DNA from: Petaurus breviceps papuanus
Taxonomy: Eukaryota > Chordata > Mammalia > Diprotodontia > Petauridae
Assembly: GCA_028583685.1 (NCBI GenBank)
Contig: JAMXIF010000003.1
Span: 51,290,304 to 51,354,303, forward strand
Direction: 5' to 3'
DNA: 64,000 bases
Shown here: one piece after another, positions 33,092-43,645 of the stretch
How the letters are laid out: every line of letters begins with the position of its first letter
Position numbering within the stretch: the stretch's first letter is position 1
Notes under the pieces: generated by a model
The model's input: the letters and a program-made list of their open reading frames with translations, nothing else
Database searches by the model: none
What the model was told of the DNA's origin: nothing
Translations under genes and position numbers: made by a program

Positions 33092-33764
33092 GTGATGTCC
33101 TTGACAGTGGTAGAGAAATTCTGAAGGAGGAGAGAGGGTTTTAGGAGAAAGATATTAAATTCCAGTGTGGACTTGTTGAGTTTGAGAATGCCTACAGTAT
33201 ATCCAGTTATATTTGTCCAGGAGGCAATTGCAGATGTGTGACTGTAAATCAGTGGAGAGACTAGGGCTGGATATGTGTACCTGGGAATTTGCACAGAGAT
33301 AGTTGAACCCCTGGGAGCTGAAGAGATCTCCAAGTGAGGTAGTATAGAATGAAAAGAGAAAGGGGCCTAGCACTAAGCCTTGGGACACACCCACTGACAT
33401 GGACAAGGAACCAGAAGACTGAAAAGCAACAGTCTGGTAGGTGGGAGGAGAACCAGGAAAGAGAGTGTCACACAAATCTAAAGAGGAAATAATATCCAGA
33501 AGGAAGAGGTGATTGATTGACAGTGTCATGTTCTATGAAGAAGTCACCATTCTACTTGGCAATTAAGACACCCTTGGTAACTTTGGAGAGAGCAGTTTGA
33601 ATTGAATGATGAAGTTAGAAGCCTGATTGTAGAGGGTTTGGAAGAGAGTGAAAGGAGAGGAAGTGAAGGCAGTTACTGTGTATGGCTTTCTCAAGGAGTT
33701 TAGCTAGAAGGAAAGGAGGAATGCAGGGCAAGAACTACCCTAGTTGATATGAATCAAATTGATG

Positions 33765-33950
33765 GTGACAAAATTATATCATGTTTTGTTTTGCTTTTTT
33801 GTACTGTAATTATTTGTATGTTGTACCTCCCTAATGAGATAAGTTCTGTGAGGGTGGGGGACCTCTTTTAAAGTAGAATTGAATTTAAAAAATATTTCTA
33901 AGGAAGGAAGGAAACAAACATTTATTAAACACCTACTCTGTGTCAGGTAG
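33765..33950. mobile_element. L2 tail fragments, sense then antisense
   Basis: TACTGTAATTATTTGTATGT, then ATAAGTTCTGTGAGGGTGG in sense, followed by AAACATTTATTAAACACCTA in antisense. Confidence 0.6.
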
Positions 33951-33954
33951 AAGG

Positions 33955-34195
33955 AAGCTGACTCAGTAAAGAGTGCTGGATCTGGAGTCAGGAAGATCTG
34001 ATTTCAAATATGGCCCCAAACATTTACAAACATTGTGTGACCCTGGGCAAGTCACTTAACCCACTTGTCTTAATCCTCTGGAGAAAGAAATGACAAACCA
34101 TTCCATTATCTTTGCCAAGCAAGCCTCATGGACCACATGGTCCACGGGGTCACAAAGAGTTGGCCACAAATGGACTACTGAACAATAGTCACTGT
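33955..34195 (+). mobile_element. Mar-1-type CORE-SINE, sense
   Basis: CTGGATCTGGAGTCAGGAAG, CCCTGGGCAAGTCACTTAAC, then ATGACAAACCATTCCATTAT, TCTTTGCCAAGCAAGCC and the BovB/RTE-like tail GGGGTCACAAAGAGTTGGCC. Nearly complete. Confidence 0.85.
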
Positions 34196-34202
34196 GCCTT
34201 AA

Positions 34203-34256
34203 GCGCTCTCTTTCTCTCTCTCTCTTCTTCTTCCTCTCTCTCTCTCTCTTCTGTGT

Positions 34257-34292
<36 letters not shown>
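34203..34292. repeat. (CT)n then (CA)n microsatellite
   Basis: CT-rich 34,203-34,250, then uninterrupted CA at about 34,259-34,292. Confidence 0.95.
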
Positions 34293-34294
<2 letters not shown>

Positions 34295-34415
34295 TTTTAC
34301 AGTTGAGGAAACTGAGGCAGATAGGTTTAAGTGACTTGTCTAGGGTCACATAGGTGGTAAGTGTCTGAACTCAGGTCTTCCTGACTCCAGGCCAGTCTTA
34401 CCTATTTCACTACTT
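34293..34415 (-). mobile_element. MIR-like SINE, antisense
   Basis: ATTTTACAGTTGAGGAAACT, then TTAAGTGACTTGTCTAGGGT and TCTTCCTGACTCCAGGCC. Confidence 0.8.
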
Positions 34416-34494
34416 GATTGTTTATGTGGAAAGATTAAAGACCCTTTGATGAGTTAAAAAAAAAACCCAGAATTTCTTTGGGCAAATATTACAG

Positions 34495-34735
34495 TGTCTT
34501 GCCTTTTAAATAGTGTTTCACAGTTAAACAATACTTTTATATACACATTATCTTTTTGAATAATCAGAGTGTTCTTGTGAAGTAGGTAGTTTAAATATTC
34601 ATGTTCTTCAAAATGACAAAAGTTAGGGTCATGCTGCTAAATAACTTGTCACCTGTCTAGTGAGTGGCAGAAGGATGAATTGAACATAGGTCTCTTAGTA
34701 CAGGTCCAGGGAGCATCTCATTATACCATGTAGCA
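34495..34735 (-). mobile_element. Degenerate MIR, antisense
   Basis: AATAGTGTTTCACAGTTAAA, ATACACATTATCTTTTTGAA, then GAATTGAACATAGGTCTCTT. Confidence 0.55.
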
Positions 34736-36080
34736 TTTTATTAAAACAGTAATGTGATCATCCCCACTATCACATAATAAACTTTCCAGTATCCATATTC
34801 ATTTAATAGATACTTTCATAAACAGGACTGAGCTTGTTACTCTAGAAGCTTACTTTCTAAAAATGAAATCTTAGTTATTTGATATGGATTATTCTCTTTA
34901 AAAGTTTGTGGACTAACTGGAGACCCAGAAACCTACTACATTTTTTGATGAGGTATATCAGTGACCTGGGATTCTCTAGAGGCTTGCCATGATCCCCTGA
35001 GCTATTTGAGTAACCATTTAGTGCGCATCTCTCAGCTCTGAGAATGAAAATGTTTATGAATGTTATACATAGAAAATCAATAACCTTGAGGCTACACCAC
35101 CATTCCATTCTGGGTTGAGGAAACAGATGGAGTAATGGAGAACTACAGATATTTACATTTTTATCTCATTCAGTTTTTTCAAGTGTTGTTCTGAAGACTT
35201 TGTACTATCTTCCAATTTAAATTGCATGGGCTAGTATGGAGGAACTGTGGAAGCCTCACCAAAGATATGATGTTTTTTTCTTCTGGCTTTTGTGATGGCA
35301 TTCATTTAGCTGACTGCCTCAACCTGGAAGTTACTCTGAATTAAAAAAAAACAATTCATTCTACTTATAGGTTGTTATTTGTCTTTAAGTGTGCTGCATA
35401 AAAAAATGTGTGCTGTATGATACTTAGGACAGTGACTTTTTCTGCAGTTTGCAGAACAGGTTTGCGTAAGATATATGTAGTAGAATGAACATATTTTAAA
35501 TGGTATTTAAATAAAATAAAAAATATTAAAATTAAAATTAAAAAACATATTTAAATGGTAGTGATAGTTCTCCATTTTAAAATGGCTGTGAATGCCTTAA
35601 GCAGCCATTTTCTGGATTCAAGAGTTTGGGTTTTTTGTTTTGTTTTTGTTTTTGCTCAATGTCTGAGTGTTTTTCATGCCAATTTTCTTCTCTGGGCTGT
35701 TTGGAATTTTGGAAGAATATTGTTCCCAATAGAATAATTTCCCTTCATCCCCTGTGACCCTTTTGATATGGTCATCAACAGTTATTGATTCCTTATTTTG
35801 GCCAGAATATCATGAGTATCATCTCTTTCATCCTGTATCTCTCACCTACAAGTAATTAAAAAAAAATCTAAATAAAACCTGAGAAGTATAGTTCTGTTAT
35901 TCTCTTCTGAGTGATGTGGGAATAGTTATACCTTTTTAAAGTGTATGGGGTGGTGATTAGTTGCTTTTGTAAATTAGTACAAGACATTTATTTAGGGCCT
36001 ACTCTAGGTCTGTAAGGAAGGAATTCTGGTTAAGGTTTATGGAGGACATGGCTATGTGCATTCCATGCCATAGCCTTGTG
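34736..36080. other. Unassigned intron 1 sequence
   Basis: No gene or confident repeat. The 77-codon - strand frame near 34,875 and the 60-codon + frame near 35,555 show no known similarity. Confidence 0.5.
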
Positions 36081-36084
36081 AGAG

Positions 36085-36285
36085 AGGCAAGTTATCCTAT
36101 TATTATATTATGAAATAACAATTATAATCCTTATTTTATAGAAGAGGGAATGAGGCACGAGAATTTATGACTTGCTGAAGATCACAGAGCTAGAAGGTGA
36201 TAGAGCCAGGATGCGGCCAGGTCATTTGACTCCCAAGTCCAGATTTCTTTTCACTCTACTATTTTTATTGCCTTTCCACAAATTA
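36085..36285 (-). mobile_element. MIR, antisense
   Basis: TTATTTTATAGAAGAGGGAA, then AGATCACAGAGCTAGAAGGT and CATTTGACTCCCAAGTCC. Confidence 0.75.
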
Positions 36286-36299
36286 AGTATTAATAGTAT

Positions 36300-36525
36300 T
36301 TAGCGGGAAGGATGTTGTATCACGGGCCAGGATTCTCGTTCAAGATCTGTCGATACTGTGTAACCATAAGCATGTTCTTTCAGACTCTGGGCTTCAGTTC
36401 CTCATGTGTAAAATGAGGGTACTGGCAGGGCATTAACTCTCTTTTGCCTCTTTTTGTGTCCCCTGTGCTTAGCACAGTGCCTAGAACATAGCAAATGCTT
36501 AATAAATGCTTAGTGACAGACTCGA
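36300..36525 (+). mobile_element. MIR or L2-tailed SINE, sense
   Basis: TTCAGTTCCTCATGTGTAAA, then GCTTAGCACAGTGCCTAGAA and AAATGCTTAATAAATGCTTA. Confidence 0.75.
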
Positions 36526-36529
36526 TCAG

Positions 36530-36715
36530 GAATTCTGAATCTGAGGTCCAGAATATATAATGGATTCACTATAAAGGATTTCTCTTGCAATTCTATGGAA
36601 TTTATTTTATGCATTAAAAAAAAGTACTTTGAGGTGTCCATAGGCTTCACCAGACCGCCACAGGGGGTCTGTGATACAAAAAAGTTAACTCTCATTTTTT
36701 AAGGTCTCTTTCCAG
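36530..36715. mobile_element. Possible hAT/MER5-like DNA element
   Basis: GAATCTGAGGTCCAGAA at one end, then GTCCATAGGCTTCACCAGAC and CAGGGGGTCTGTGATACAAA, text typical of short hAT-type elements. Ends are not clear. Confidence 0.4.
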
Positions 36716-36719
36716 TTCC

Positions 36720-37521
36720 AGCCTTCTGTGACTTTGTATATGTGTGTGTGCATGTATGTGTATATAATTGAAGTACCATTTTCCCCCTCTCCCAAGCTTG
36801 CAGCTTAATAAGGGAGAAAGAAAAAATACATATTGCATATTATTTCCATTTTTCCCTGAAAGCAAAGACACAACAAACTTTTCAGTTTTCTTTTCTAAAA
36901 TTTAGACAGCATTCTCTCTGCAGTCCAAGAACCAGTGTATTAAAGAACTAAAGATAGAACATCAGCAGAAAAAAATAATGTCTAAATCCATTAGTCTTTA
37001 ATTCAGTTTTGAGAATGGAAAGTAATTATATTCACTGCTTCTGCTTTGGACAAAACTATTGCCATGTAAATATTTTTAAATAAGTTATGTGTATAAAATG
37101 CAAGACTTGTAAAAATGTAAGCTTTTTAATCATTCAGTATTAGGGCTAGTAGTGTGGTACAGTGAAGGGCCAAAATCAGAAGGTCATTTAAGGTCAGAAA
37201 AATGGAGTGTAGGAAAAACTTGAAGTAGAAGGTAGCTGAGTTTTAACTTGTCTTGTGCTTCGCTTCTATTTTGTAATTGTCTAATATAGTTAGAAGAAGA
37301 TAAAGGGAAGAAGGCATATGAACTTTTATAAGGATGTTTTCCCAACTTTTTTGTATTTTGAGGACATTGCCTATTTCCTTATAGAAAAGAGATGATGCAG
37401 ATTTGAGCATAACTGTCTTTCATTGTTAAAGGGAAAAAACAATAGGAATTTGGTTTTATGTATTGATGTATATGTTAAAGTGTCCCGGTGAGGTTGATAT
37501 ATTTTTCCCCTTTTTCTTTAA
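36720..37521. other. Unassigned intron 1 sequence
   Basis: No gene or confident repeat. A short (TG)n lies near 36,737-36,765. Confidence 0.5.
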
Positions 37522-37526
37522 GATGC

Positions 37527-38054
37527 TGTAGCAGCAAGCACCCCAAGTGTCCCCAGAGTGGCTGCCAATACAGGTTCTTGGATCTGCTTTGATAAAGGAA
37601 AGCAACTCAAAATGGGTTAACAAGTTTACTTTAATCAGCCAAACATATATCGTTTACCTAGTTGAGGGGAAAAAGGTCAGCACCCTGAACTTCAGAGTAT
37701 ACAGACAGAATTATCAAGACAGAGAAACAGATCAAGTAGACAGATTTCCAAACTATCCAACCATTATATCCATACCAAATCAACATGGGGTTTTTCAAAG
37801 CCGGGAGACTCTTAACAACGGCTTCCCAGAGTTTCATTTGATCAAATTGCAGAACACTTCTCAAAGTGAGCCCCAAAACAAAGCCTCAAATCAGGATTTA
37901 TATAGCCTTCTCCTGGCTCAGAGAATGTAACAACCTTCTGGACCCACTGGCCAATCAAAAAGTATCTACTAAAAAACAAGCCTCTCACCCCGGATTCCAG
38001 GTGCACTGTAGCCTTGGGGCAGGGAAGATCTTTAAAATTTACATTCCCATTACA
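37527..38054 (-). mobile_element. Solo LTR of an endogenous retrovirus, copy 2
   Basis: 528 bases with the TG...CA ends expected of an LTR. A perfect 5-base target-site duplication GATGC flanks it (37,522-37,526 and 38,055-38,059). It is the same family as 12,217-12,736 but antisense. A TATATAAA-like box is visible on the - strand. The 127-codon frame across it is not a gene. It is a fossil with no viral genes attached. The 5-base duplication would fit an ERV-L/ERV3-type or ERV-K-type source; this is inference. Confidence 0.9.
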
Positions 38055-38059
38055 GATGC

Positions 38060-39095
38060 TAATTGATTTTGAAATTCTTTCTATCTTACATATGTGGTGG
38101 TATTTAAAAACTAATAAATCATAGAGAATTTTTATTGTTAAAAAGTATCTTATTTTGTATTAATACTTTTTTTTTCCCCTAAATTTCTTTCTCTTTCATT
38201 TACTGTCAGGGAAGAATTACCTAATTTTTAAAGGGTTCAATTATGGTCAAGTGTGAATTGAAGATAATTAGGTGAAGATATTGTATGAACTCATTTAGAT
38301 GGGATAAGTGAGTTCAAGTCTCCAGACCCAGAAGAATAATATTTCAGGTTATTCAAAGAAATTATAGATATAACCAAAGAACCAGACATTTTTTGAGGAT
38401 TCATGGAGAACTAGAGAGGTGACAGAAGACCACAGAAGTATAAGTGCAGTATTTGTTTCCAAAATTTCTAGATTCTAAAATCTAGGCCTGATGCTGATCC
38501 TTTGCAAAGTTCTAAATCAGATTTTAAAATTGATGACTTGTGATCACTTAGCAAAGAAAATGGTTATGTCAGGAAAACATGAGAACATGAGTTCACTAAA
38601 AATGTCATGCCACTCTGAATATGGTTGTTGTTATAATAGGTGGCATAAATGTTATAGACCTAATATAGTTAAATTTCAGCAAGACATTTAGTAGAGTCTT
38701 TCTTGATATTTTGGAGCATGTAATGTAGTGTAGTAATTTGGATTTATGATAAGATAGTTAGAAAGTCTTGTGGCTTATTCATCAGTCATGCCCAAAGATT
38801 AGTAATGAATAAATTGGTGTTAACGTAGATAGAGGTCTTTAGTGGGACACTGCAGGGGAAGGATATAGAAGGAATGTTTATATCGTAGCTGTGGATTATA
38901 TAAATCTGGGAAGGATAGTTAACATATAAGATGATAGTCAAGTTTGAAAAAGATTTTTATAGCTTGACACAATGGGCCTAAACCAAGGAGTGAGGTTAAA
39001 TAAAAGTAAATATAAGTGAACTTTGAGCAGCTATTTAAGCCTTACCTCCAAGGTTACTTGCCTTTTACTCCCTTATGTCTATATCCTTTATGTAC
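38060..39095. other. Unassigned intron 1 sequence
   Basis: AT-rich with no gene or confident repeat. Text such as AGGAATGTTTATATCGTAGC near 38,870 may be an old element but is not assignable. Confidence 0.45.
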
Positions 39096-39262
39096 CTATT
39101 TATTTAAATGTTGTCTCCTCCATTAGTATGTAAGCTCCTTGAAGGCAGGAACTCTTTTTGTGTTTTTTTCTCCCTTTCTTTGTATGTTCTTTTTGTCTTT
39201 CATTGTGCCTGCACTTAACTCAATGCCTGACACATAGTAAAGCATTTAATAAATAACTTTTT
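39096..39262 (+). mobile_element. L2 3' end, sense
   Basis: GTATGTAAGCTCCTTGAAGG, GCAGGAACTC, then CTCAATGCCTGACACATAGT and AGCATTTAATAAATAAC. Confidence 0.75.
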
Positions 39263-39369
39263 ATGATTCGATTAAAAAAAGTGAACCCCCAAAATTAGAA
39301 TTCTAGAGAGAGATAAGAATTGATAATATTTATTTGAAAAATTATATTAGGATTGGTTAATTTTAATTC

Positions 39370-39520
39370 CAAACAATATCTGAAGGCCAGCAGATGACAC
39401 AGAGCCTATGAACAAATACTTAAACCCAAAGTTTACAATAACGTAAACACCCCATAAAAGAAAAAAAATTCAGATTTCTTCTCGGTATGAAGCTTAGAGG
39501 GTCAAAAAAATTTATGTGGA
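39370..39520. repeat. Left arm of a long inverted repeat
   Basis: Reverse-complement match to 40,400-40,553. Shared marks are GAAGGCCAGCAGA, CACAGAGCCTA, AACACCCCATAAAA, GATTTCTTCTC and GAGGGTCAAAA. By eye about 80 percent identical. The arms enclose 880 bases. Confidence 0.8.
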
Positions 39521-39614
39521 ATCACTGTCACCCCCAAATTCCTGAAACAGATGCAGTCTTAATTTGCATTAGTTGAAGTGTAATGCTGTGACATGAATCA
39601 CATTTGGAGCTTTT

Positions 39615-39850
39615 GTTTCATTATGTTGTTAAGCCACATCTAACTCTTCCTGCCCCCAGTTGGGGTTTTCTGGGCAAAGAGATAATGGAGTAGTTTGCCA
39701 TTTCTTTCCCAAGCTGAGGAAACTGAGGCAAGCAAGGTTAAGTAACTTGCCCAGGGTCACACAGCAAGTGTCTGAGGCTGGATTTGAACTCAGGAGATGA
39801 GTCTTCCACACTTTAGGACTGGCACTAGTCACCATGCCACCTAGTTGTGA
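39615..39850 (-). mobile_element. Mar-1-type CORE-SINE, antisense
   Basis: Tail first: TTGGGGTTTTCTGGGCAAAG, AGTAGTTTGCCATTTCTTTC, then AGGTTAAGTAACTTGCCCAG, GGATTTGAACTCAGGAGATG and CCATGCCACCTAG. Nearly full length. Confidence 0.9.
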
Positions 39851-39974
39851 CCCTTGTTCCTTTATAGACATGGTATTTTAAAAGGGAGATTAGTGAACTG
39901 GAAGTAGTACAGAAAAAATTGACCATTAAGGCTTTGGAATAGTGTTCCAAATCCAAGGGGGAGATGTGAGTATC

Positions 39975-40064
39975 TCCTGCTTTAGTTCCCTCATCTGCAA
40001 AATGGACGATTGGATTACATGATCTCATAAGTTCCCTTGTAGCTCTAAATCTAATATTCTATGA
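39975..40064 (+). mobile_element. SINE with CR1-like tail, sense
   Basis: TTCCCTCATCTGCAAAATGG, GGATTACATGATCTCATAAG, then CTTGTAGCTCTAAATC. Confidence 0.6.
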
Positions 40065-40399
40065 TTGAAGAAGACACTGAGGGTATTTATTCTGGAAAAG
40101 AAAAGATAATGGGGATCAGATACTGGTTTTCTAATATTTGAAGGGTTATCATTTGCAAAGAAGTATTTGTAGGTCTAGGGAACAGATCTGGGACCATTGG
40201 GTAAAATTTATAATTAGGTAGATTTTGACTAAACTATTCGTTCAGTAGACATTTATTAAGTACTCAGCTATGTGCATGGTGTGGTCCTAGGTACTAGTGA
40301 CACATCCCATTGCCTTTAGTTACTTGTACATTTATCCTTTCCATGTGGGGGTGAGGTAGGGTTTAGAGGTTAAAGTGCCCACTTCTCCCATCTGGAAAA

Positions 40400-40553
40400 T
40401 CCACATAAAATATTTTGACCCTCTGAGCTTCATAACAGAGAAGAAATCTTAATTTTTTCTTTTTATTTTATGGGGTGTTTACAGTACCTTATTGTAAAAT
40501 TTGGGTGTAAGTATTAGGCTCTGTGTTGTCTGCTGGCCTTCATGTGTTGTTTG
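40400..40553. repeat. Right arm of the long inverted repeat
   Basis: Partner of 39,370-39,520 in opposite orientation. The two arms could be the ends of one element or two separate copies of an unnamed repeat. Confidence 0.8.
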
Positions 40554-41324
40554 CAGCTTCCTCAAAACTAATTTTTATGTCTATCCAACATATATCGAAA
40601 CTGATGGGAAAGTCATGATGTGGAAGGGATAATTGTATTTAATTTGGGAAGGGAAGGGAAAGTGTGTGTGTGTGTGTGTGACAGAGACAGAGAGACAATT
40701 ACAAGTTGGCAGGGAGAGGGGCAAAAGAAAGATGTTGACAAAGGGCTCTAATACATTTGTGGTGAAAGTCCAAATTTAAGTCTTAGGAGCATCAGGGAAT
40801 GCTTCATAGAAGAGGTGGTATCTGAACTGAATGCTGTGGGAGCACTTTGTAAGGCAGGATGAGGAAATATATTCCGGGCATGTGAACTAGCCTTCATGAA
40901 TATGTGGACGTGGCATGTTGATTTTAGGGAAAAATTAATTGTTCAAGATGGAGTTGAAATCTCCAGATATGGACTTTTAGGAAGATTATGTTAGCAGCTG
41001 AATGTAATATGATTTGGAGTAGGGAGAGTCTTGTTAGGGTAGGCAGATTGACTAGCAGACCGTTGTAGTAGATTGGGTGTGAAGTGATTAGGGCTTGCAC
41101 AACTAGAGTGGTGGCAGTGTTAGAGGAGAGAAAGGCATGCTAGAGAGATGGTACAAAGGTAAAATTGACAGGTCTTGGCAAGTTATTGGATATGGGAAAT
41201 GAAGAGAGTGAGGAGTCCTGGATGATACCTTTATTGTGAGCCCAGGTGAATGAGAGGATGCTGGTACCCTTAGTACTAATAGGGGGAAAGTTAGGAAGTA
41301 GGAAAGATATTTTGGGAAGACCTG

Positions 41325-41405
41325 AGTTAAAAGTTGAATCTCAGACACTGGATTGTTGTATTGGTATTGGGCATGTCACTTAACACCCATTTGTATCAGT
41401 TTCAT
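41325..41405 (+). mobile_element. SINE fragment inside L2
   Basis: CCTGAGTTAAAAGTTGAATC, then TATTGGGCATGTCACTTAAC. It is nearly the same text as 43,498-43,590. Confidence 0.65.
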
Positions 41406-42029
41406 CAACTCAGTTTTGGACATGTTGAGTTTAAGGTATATATGGGTTATCCAGTTTGAGATGTCCAGTAGACAGTTGGAGATAGCAAATCTGGAGAACA
41501 GAGGAGAGTTTATGGCTTATTCAGTATATTTGAGAATCATCTGCATAGAAATGATAATTGAATCCATCAGAACTGACAAAATTGTCAAATGAAATAGAGG
41601 GGGAGAAGAGAAGAGGGCTACTGACAGAATCCTGTGGCACACAGCATAGGGCATGGGAGAAGGTTCATTAGTAAAAGAGACCTAGAAGGAATTATCAGAG
41701 AAGTAGTAGAACAAGGAGAAAGCAATGTATTTGAGAGCTTGTTTGATGTATCTAATGCTGCAGAATGGTCAAGAACGATGAAAGTGTATAAGAGACAAAT
41801 TTATTTGATAGTTTAGCTGTCATTGGTGACCTTTGGCAAGAGCGGTTATAGTAGAGTGGTAGTATTGAAAGCCAGACAGCAGAGAGTTAAAAAGGTGAAT
41901 GGTGAGGAAGTGCGAGTCACAAGTGAAGATGACCATTTCAAAGCTTTTAGCAGTGAAGGGGAAGGAGAAAGAGGATGATAGCTTGAGGGGATAAAAGAGG
42001 GGAGCAAACACATTTAAAACAAGTTTTGT

Positions 42030-42054
42030 GTATGTGTGTGTGTGTGGCTGTGTG

Positions 42055-42085
<31 letters not shown>
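42030..42085. repeat. (TG)n then (TA)n microsatellite
   Basis: TGTGTGTG from about 42,034, turning to TATATA through 42,085. Confidence 0.95.
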
Positions 42086-42145
42086 GGGAAAACAGACCAT
42101 ATTTTTTTTTTTTTTTTTTCCCCAATGGGAAAACAGACCATATTT
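42084..42145 (-). mobile_element. Retrotransposition scar: poly(A)-only insertion
   Basis: A 21-base sequence is perfectly repeated at 42,084-42,104 and 42,125-42,145. Between the copies are only 15 T, CCCC and A. On the - strand this is TGGGG followed by A15, as if an L1-driven insertion ended after its tail. Confidence 0.7.
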
Positions 42146-42619
42146 GGAGAGGGCAACCAGTGGATTACCATGTAGCATAAAGAGGCCATTTTAGGTTAGC
42201 TTACCAGGACTTGTAATGAGTCCAGTCACTGTGTTTTCAGTTTCCGAAGGGGAGCATGTGGGCTTAACAGATTGGGGATTGCAGAAGTACAAAGGCATTC
42301 AAGAATGATCCAGTTCTTTGTTGAAATAACTGACTAGAGGATCAGGACTGTTTAATGGGAAGGCAGTGAAACTATAGTGTGGTAGTGGAGTGTGAGAATA
42401 ATAATGGATTGAAGACCCTGTAGAGAATACGGTGAGATGTCTTCATAGCTAGCAGTTTTATCTGTTAAAAGTGGAATGAGGAAACTGTGAGATATGAACT
42501 CTGTTAATGGAAATGACCAAAAACAGCCTGGATGACCCCCAGTCATCAGTGATGCCAAAACTTTTATATTGGGTAGAAAGTTGGATTAGATTTGTAATAA
42601 AAACTCTAGGGCAGTGTTG

Positions 42620-42800
42620 AGTCAGCCTCACTCAGGAAGGGCAGCGGAAAGAATACTAATGTTGGAGTAGAGGACCTTGGTTCCAATCCTACCAGTATTT
42701 ACTACTACTTTTGTTACTTGGGCGAGCTGCAATTTTAGTTCTCTGGATCTTAGATTCCTTATCTGTAAAAAGCTTGCGGGGGGTGGGGGGGGGTGGGGGG
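42620..42800 (+). mobile_element. MIR-like SINE, sense, ending in a G-run
   Basis: AGAGGACCTTGGTTCCAATC, then TTCTCTGGATCTTAGATTCC and TTATCTGTAAAAAGCTTG. A G-rich run follows at 42,777-42,801. Confidence 0.65.
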
Positions 42801-42801
42801 G

Positions 42802-43434
42802 TGAATTAGGCAGCCTCAGAGATCCCTAGAAAAGGATCTAAATCCTTTTTCCTAAGTCCTGATTGATACCTGCTATTTCTTATACAAAGTTAAACCCTGC
42901 GAAACTCTCAAAGGGTTTTAGTTAACTAGAAACAAAGTTGTTCATGTGAATCAGTGGAGGGGGTTTCCATGCTAGGATATCCTTACAGTGATGAAATCAC
43001 AACTTCAGATCTACTCCATGCCTTTCAGTAATAGTTTATTTTGCAATTATGTAGTATAATAAAGCACATCAGTACTTTATAGTTATAATAAACTTTAGAT
43101 GCATTTATTTTGATGCTGACAACCCTTTGAATGAGGTACAATAGTGCTTCTAACTTTTTATTTTACTCAAAGCACAGTATTCTTTGCCATGAAGATTGTG
43201 ACACACTGAATGTTTAAGTTAGCAACAAACAAGAACTTGTTTGCCCTTCCTCAATAGTCAGGTCTCTAGATTCATTAACTAGGTCTTGGGATTCTTCCAC
43301 TTCTCATTTCACTGCTCTAACTCATTCTTTTTATTTACTTCTCTAGGATTCACAGGGGTGGAGTCAGAAGTAGTTTGGGGCCTGCACAGATAGACCTGTT
43401 ATTATGACCTTCATCTAAATGAGAAGAGCAGTCA
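42802..43434. other. Unassigned intron 1 sequence
   Basis: 43,020-43,200 may be a worn antisense MIR (AATGAGGTACAATAGTGC). Otherwise nothing is recognised. Confidence 0.45.
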
Positions 43435-43645
43435 GCATACTGCTTTAGAGGTACATGATGGTACAGTGGGTAGAGCCCTGGGTCTGGATTCAGGAAGACC
43501 TGAGTTCAAAGTTGAATCTTAGACACTGGATATAGCTAGCTATGTGGTATTGGGCATATCACTTAGCATCCATTTTTCCTCAGTTTTTTCAACTATAGAT
43601 AGTGCCTACCTTGCAGGGTTATGAGGATCAAATGAGAGAGTATTT

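Larger units (their letters stand above)
30229..33740 (-). mobile_element. L2, antisense, long, with three nested insertions
   Basis: Pieces at 30,229-30,340, 31,662-32,427 and 33,092-33,740. The - strand of the last piece encodes recognisable L2 RT text: GVSQGLVLGPFLFSFYTTSL (the 'GVPQGSVLGP' block) and ISSPSLSTDLQSHI. It is interrupted by an L1 (with a SINE inside) and by a solo LTR, so it predates all of them. The reading frame is degraded. Confidence 0.85.
40228..42030 (-). mobile_element. L2, antisense, interrupted
   Basis: Tail at 40,228-40,330 (ACATTTATTAAGTACTCAGC) and body at 40,790-42,030 (GAATGCTTCATAGAAGAGGT, GTAGATTGGGTGTGAAGTGA, TCAGTTTTGGACATGTTGAG, GAATCATCTGCATAGAAATG, CAGAATGGTCAAGAACGATG). 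The right arm of the inverted repeat and a short SINE piece (41,325-41,405) interrupt it. Confidence 0.75.

Noticed and set aside
33155-33529. 124-codon - strand frame with GVSQGLVLGP-like text
   Set aside because: It is the reverse transcriptase remnant of an L2 LINE, not a host gene.
37547-38066. Overlapping 127- and 66-codon frames that look like a small gene
   Set aside because: They lie wholly within a solo LTR and have a homologous, differently broken counterpart at 12,204-12,676.
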